A program made the translations under genes and the position numbers. From contig PBQQ01000004.1 of assembly GCA_002725095.1 (NCBI GenBank), forward strand, positions 30,327-40,228: a DNA stretch of 9,902 bases, in the 5' to 3' direction. The stretch comes from Gammaproteobacteria bacterium (GTDB taxonomy: Bacteria; Pseudomonadota; Gammaproteobacteria; Pseudomonadales; Azotimanducaceae). Positions within the stretch are counted from its first letter, which is position 1. Every line of letters starts with the position of its first letter. Positions 6,836 to 9,902 of this stretch are shown here, piece by piece. A model generated the notes under the pieces. That model saw only the letters and a list, made by a program, of their open reading frames with translations, was not told the DNA's origin and did not search any database.

Positions 6836-8257
6836 GTGAGCGATACCAAATCTATCGACTATGCCCCGCATGGAAACTCAGCGAACCCGAGCGTAAAAAA
6901 GTTGAGCTGGGTGACTACAGTGGGTTACGGCTCAGGCGATTTTGGCTTCAATCTGTATTTCGCGGGCCTGAACTTATACCTACTTTATTACTACACCGAT
7001 GTTCTGAATATCGATCCAGCGATCGCAGGGCTAATCATCATGCTGCCGGTCATATGGGACGGCGTTTCTGACCCGTTGATGGGGTGGATCGTCACACGAA
7101 CGCGTTCGCGCTTCGGCAAATTCCGTCCGTACATCTTGTTTAGCGCTCCGTTTATGGGGCTCAGTTTTGTCGGCATGTTTGCTGCACCTGTGTGGTTCCC
7201 AGATCACGTGATAGTCGCTTGCCTCATTACGCACATGATTTTCAGAACAGCCTATACCGTGGCCTCAGTACCCTACTCGTCTCTAGCTGCGGCGTTAACC
7301 CACAACAGTCAGGAACGCGGCACCATGGCAGGTTTCAGGATGATGGCGGCCATGACCGGCGGCATAGTCACTGCAGCGAGCATGCTCGAGCTGGCGAGCT
7401 ATTTTGGCGACGGGGACATGCGGCAGGGCTTTGTGCAGGTGGCTATCGTCTATGGCCTGCTGTCTTCGGTGATGATGGTGATCATCTTCCTGACCACGTC
7501 GGAAGAAGTCAGTTTAGCCAGCGCCAAAACCGTAACAAATCGACAAACGCTGTCCTTTCTGCGCCACAACCGCGCGTTCTGGATTTTGTGTTGCGCCTCG
7601 TTTGTCGGGGTGATCGGCTCCGCTATGGGGAGCAAGTCAATCGTCTACTACATAAACTACTACGCGGGGCATCCAGAGGGCCTTTCCAACGTTCTGTCTA
7701 TCGGGATTTTAGGCGCAGGGATCGGAATTCCAATATGGACGCTGGTGGCAAGACATCTTTCTAAACGGTGGGTATGGGTCATCGGGGCGAGCAGCGCCTC
7801 ACTGTTAAATCTAGTTCTATTCTTCTTCGACGTGAAAGCTGTCGCCACACTATCTGCGCTGGCTTTTTGTAATGGGGTCATGGGAGGCGCTGTGGCTGTG
7901 ATGTTCTGGTCCATGTTGCCCGATACTGTTGAATTTGGTCAGTGGCGGAGCGGCGTGCGCGACGATGGCATCGTGTTTGGGCTGAGCCAATTAATCAGCA
8001 AGGCGGGCTCAGGCCTCGGCGTTGGCTTGATCGGCCTGCTGCTGAGCGCGATTGGTTATACCGCCGGCGCCGATCAATCCGCCGAAACATTGCAAGGTAT
8101 TCGCGCGTCTGCATTTTTAATTCCCGCCGCAGCCAGCGCATTTTCAGCTTTGATTATTGTGTTCTATCCACTCGACGCGCTGCGTCATTCGCGAATTGTG
8201 CGTGTATTACAGCGCCGAAGCCTATCGACCAGACAGCGCAACAGCTCCAGCAATTAA
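6836..8257 (+). CDS. GPH-family (MelB-like) sugar:cation symporter, MFS_2
   Basis: Inner-membrane transporter of 473 residues in the glycoside-pentoside-hexuronide:cation symporter family, which takes up sugars or glycosides with Na+ or H+. Seen: a hydrophilic N-terminus of about 24 residues, then GYGSGDFGFNLYF in helix 1, and the family signature DGVSDPLMGWIVTRTRSRFGKFRP (starting at Asp75), including the D-x-x-x-D-P-x-x-G pattern with Asp75 and Asp79 matching the cation-site acids of MelB, and the RSRFGKFRP loop. About 12 hydrophobic segments follow, and the C-terminus is basic and Ser/Gln/Asn-rich. The GTG start at 6836 is the only option near the N-terminus, since an in-frame TAA lies at 6827-6829 and the next in-frame ATG falls inside the membrane domain. 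No glycosidase or sugar kinase is in the window, so the sugar cannot be guessed. The gene stands alone between a divergent unit and a convergent tRNA gene. Confidence 0.93.
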   Translation: MSDTKSIDYAPHGNSANPSVKKLSWVTTVGYGSGDFGFNLYFAGLNLYLLYYYTDVLNIDPAIAGLIIMLPVIWDGVSDPLMGWIVTRTRSRFGKFRPYILFSAPFMGLSFVGMFAAPVWFPDHVIVACLITHMIFRTAYTVASVPYSSLAAALTHNSQERGTMAGFRMMAAMTGGIVTAASMLELASYFGDGDMRQGFVQVAIVYGLLSSVMMVIIFLTTSEEVSLASAKTVTNRQTLSFLRHNRAFWILCCASFVGVIGSAMGSKSIVYYINYYAGHPEGLSNVLSIGILGAGIGIPIWTLVARHLSKRWVWVIGASSASLLNLVLFFFDVKAVATLSALAFCNGVMGGAVAVMFWSMLPDTVEFGQWRSGVRDDGIVFGLSQLISKAGSGLGVGLIGLLLSAIGYTAGADQSAETLQGIRASAFLIPAAASAFSALIIVFYPLDALRHSRIVRVLQRRSLSTRQRNSSSN

Positions 8258-8419
8258 CCTAATCTTATTGGTGATCGTCTGGACACGGTTTTGGGGGTCT
8301 GAGCGAATTACCAGCCGCGACAGGATGACGCGGCAGATCTTGAGAAAATCACTGAAAAATTGGCTATAGATTGGGTATTTACACATAAATCGGACGAAAA
8401 ATTAGCCTCTAATCCAAAC

Positions 8420-8458
8420 AAAAAAGCCCTCTAAGATATTGATCCTAAAGAGCTTTTT
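8420..8458 (-). terminator. Bidirectional rho-independent terminator (tRNA-Glu and, from the other side, the symporter)
   Basis: On the minus strand, starting right after the tRNA, AAAAAGCTCTTTAGGAT pairs with ATCTTAGAGGGCTTTTT through about 12 pairs (with a few G-U) around a 4-nt loop, plus five A-U pairs at the base and a run of T. Because both arms end in A/T runs it also works as a hairpin followed by CTTTTT on the plus strand, about 160 nt beyond the symporter stop codon. Confidence 0.85.
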
Positions 8459-8462
8459 AGTG

Positions 8463-8538
<76 letters not shown>

Positions 8539-8599
8539 GCAGGCTCCCTGAACGATCAACACAACTTATATTTTGCGCTAGATGTCCGAGAAGGCGCGC

Positions 8600-8628
8600 A
8601 TTCTAAGAACGGCTATGCGTGCAGTCAA
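8600..8628 (-). promoter_or_regulatory. Sigma70-type promoter of tRNA-Glu
   Basis: Minus-strand TTGACT (-35, 8623-8628), a 17-bp spacer and TAGAAT (-10, 8600-8605). The bases right after the -10 are GCGCGCC, a GC-rich discriminator of the type seen at stable-RNA promoters under stringent (ppGpp/DksA) control. Transcription would start near 8593, giving a 5' leader of about 55 nt to be removed by RNase P at 8538. Confidence 0.85.
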
Positions 8629-8679
8629 GCCCAGCAACCCACCTTATTCGTTTCTTTCGGATGCGGCCCCGCAGTCAAA

Positions 8680-9714
8680 TCAAAACTTCAACCCAACACC
8701 CAGCGTGTAGGTGGTGTCGGTTTTTTCACTGCCCTGAGGAGGATTGGTTTCGTAATTTAAATCCGTACGCAGGGCTGTATCTACGCGCTCGCTGAGCGCA
8801 AAACGAAGACCCGTGCTCGATGTCAGCACCTGGCCCCGACCCTCAGAGGCGATCGCCAATACCGTTTGTCGATGAAATACTTCGACCCGCCGATCAAAGA
8901 AGTAGCGTTGAAAATCAATCGCCCAGCGGGCCGCCGGGTTAGTTCGATCGACGCCGTTAAGCCGCTCCTGCACCGCGCTTACCCCCACCTCGGTGGACAA
9001 TGCGCCTCGACGACTATTGGTTAACTGAAATCCCAGGCCTGCACCAATGGACAATCGCTGATCTATGTCTTTTAACTCGTCACGGAAATAGTTGCCGTTC
9101 GCTGAGCCATACCATCGCGGCGAGATAAAACGCTTTAATCCATAAGAAAGATCCACCTGATCCTTACTGGTGGCGCCTTCTGCTTTTTCGGTATTACGCA
9201 ACAATGTCAGCAAATGTTCTGCATTGGGGCGTTTGAGTCGCGACTCTGCGAGCGTGTTAAAGCTCTCGGTCGATGAGTTTCCTGAAGAAAACACCGCCGA
9301 TAAGTCAACGCGAGACACCCAGTCCAACGGCAGCATTGCCATCACGCGCTGCCGATCGGCCGACTCAATAGATGCAATATCGATAGACGCAAAGTCGTCT
9401 GGCTGCCCAACTCCTTGTCGACCATCGAGCATGAGCAACCGACCTTGCCGCTCAAAGGCAGCGCCGCGAAAATTATAGACACGGCTGGTTTCAAGTTGTG
9501 CCACCACACGCTGCTCTATGGTTAACAACCCTGCGTAGACAGTCTCAAACGCGACCTTTTGATCAGCAATTGAAACTAAGGTACCGCTCAGACGATCACC
9601 GTTGTGCAACAACAGCGTATCTGCCTGAACGCTGCCCAGCTGCGACATCGCCAGCAATGCCGCTAACTGAAGAGACCGACGCCAATGCGTTGTCAAAGGA
9701 ATTCTCATGACCAT
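8680..9714 (-). CDS. DUF481 family outer-membrane beta-barrel protein
   Basis: Exported protein of 344 residues from the start chosen here. Seen: a Sec signal peptide with basic n-region (THWRR), hydrophobic core LQLAALLA and cleavage expected after SVQA at about residue 31; an N-terminal beta-rich region beginning DTLLLHNGDRLSGTL; then the DUF481 beta-barrel from about 141 (VSSGN-type stretch VFSSGNSSTES) to the C-terminus. The end TYTLGVGLKF has alternating hydrophobic residues and a terminal Phe, the recognition signature for insertion by the BAM complex. Function of the family is unknown; some members respond to salt or metals. ATG at 9712-9714 or 9706-9708 are both possible; a reading frame open to 9894 would extend past the signal peptide, and its extra residues overlap the better-supported upstream gene. 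The start lies 16 nt after the upstream stop, so co-transcription is likely. Confidence 0.87.
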   Translation of the reverse strand: MVMRIPLTTHWRRSLQLAALLAMSQLGSVQADTLLLHNGDRLSGTLVSIADQKVAFETVYAGLLTIEQRVVAQLETSRVYNFRGAAFERQGRLLMLDGRQGVGQPDDFASIDIASIESADRQRVMAMLPLDWVSRVDLSAVFSSGNSSTESFNTLAESRLKRPNAEHLLTLLRNTEKAEGATSKDQVDLSYGLKRFISPRWYGSANGNYFRDELKDIDQRLSIGAGLGFQLTNSRRGALSTEVGVSAVQERLNGVDRTNPAARWAIDFQRYFFDRRVEVFHRQTVLAIASEGRGQVLTSSTGLRFALSERVDTALRTDLNYETNPPQGSEKTDTTYTLGVGLKF

Positions 9715-9730
9715 GAACAAACTGCCCAGT

Positions 9731-9902
9731 TTAATTGTTTGGATTCTCGGACCGCTGTAACAGTTGTTGGCCCACCCAGTGCCGAGCAAAGTGCTGCGCG
9801 GTACGTCCACTGCGCACTCCCCTCGCCAACGCCCAGCGCAATGCTGGCCCCCGATATTCTTCGAGTTCAATCGCCCAAGGCTGACCCTGAGCATCGAATT
9901 CG
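9731..9902 (-). CDS. Hypothetical protein, C-terminal end only (runs off right edge)
   Basis: An open minus-strand frame of 56 codons enters from the right edge and stops at TAA (9731-9733). Its product looks protein-like: it begins EFDAQGQPWAIELEEYRG, continues PALRWALARGVRSGRTAQHF and ends QQLLQRSENPNN, with an amphipathic helical, Arg-rich character. I do not recognise the family. The stop lies 16 nt before the DUF481 start, as expected for an upstream gene in one operon. Confidence 0.6.
   Translation of the reverse strand, partial: EFDAQGQPWAIELEEYRGPALRWALARGVRSGRTAQHFARHWVGQQLLQRSENPNN

Noticed and set aside
7192..7764. Plus-strand open frame of 190 codons inside the GPH symporter
   Set aside because: Arg/Gly/His-rich shadow of the symporter frame with no signal, domain or membrane pattern.
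8662..8673. TGCGG-CC-CCGCA inverted repeat between DUF481 and the tRNA promoter
   Set aside because: Loop of 2 nt and no T-run after it on the minus strand; not convincing as a DUF481 terminator.

Overview
The window looks like chromosomal DNA of a free-living Gammaproteobacterium, probably marine or aquatic and heterotrophic. Pointers are a Tat-dependent lipoprotein esterase, a DUF898 (YjgN-like) / M48 peptidase pair, a DUF481 outer-membrane protein with a typical C-terminal beta-barrel ending, and a single tRNA-Glu gene with a sigma70-type promoter. Base composition looks balanced and uniform by eye (not computed). I see no insertion sequence, integrase, CRISPR array or phage gene. The taxonomic guess is inference and is weak below class level.

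Layout. (1) 1-3481, all on the minus strand and read right to left: a Baeyer-Villiger monooxygenase closely resembling phenylacetone monooxygenase (1853-3481), an MFS_3/EntS-type transporter (491-1735), and the 5' part of a type-B carboxylesterase with a Tat-lipoprotein signal that runs off the left edge (1-479). (2) 3682-4335, plus strand: a small class I SAM-dependent methyltransferase, divergent from the monooxygenase across about 200 bp. (3) 4368-6470, minus strand: a two-gene unit of a polytopic DUF898 protein followed 6 nt later by a membrane-anchored M48 metallopeptidase. (4) 6471-6835: a 365-bp divergent intergenic region with an 11-bp palindrome and a terminator-like hairpin ahead of the next gene. 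(5) 6836-8257, plus strand: a GPH-family (MelB-like) sugar:cation symporter. (6) 8420-8628, minus strand: a complete stand-alone tRNA-Glu(UUC) unit with consensus-like promoter, tRNA and bidirectional terminator. (7) 8680-9902, minus strand: a DUF481 outer-membrane protein preceded by the C-terminal end of an unidentified gene.

How the genes fit together. The first cluster reads as a ketone-degradation module: the monooxygenase inserts oxygen next to a carbonyl to give an ester, an esterase can split that ester, and the transporter moves substrate or product. The esterase, however, carries an export signal while the monooxygenase is cytosolic, so the simple oxidise-then-hydrolyse order may be wrong. 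The DUF898/M48 pair is a second functional unit of unknown biochemical role. The remaining genes look independent. I did not find a clearly novel system; the best leads are the compartment mismatch in the monooxygenase cluster, the DUF898/M48 pair with its internal repeats, and the leader hairpin before the symporter.
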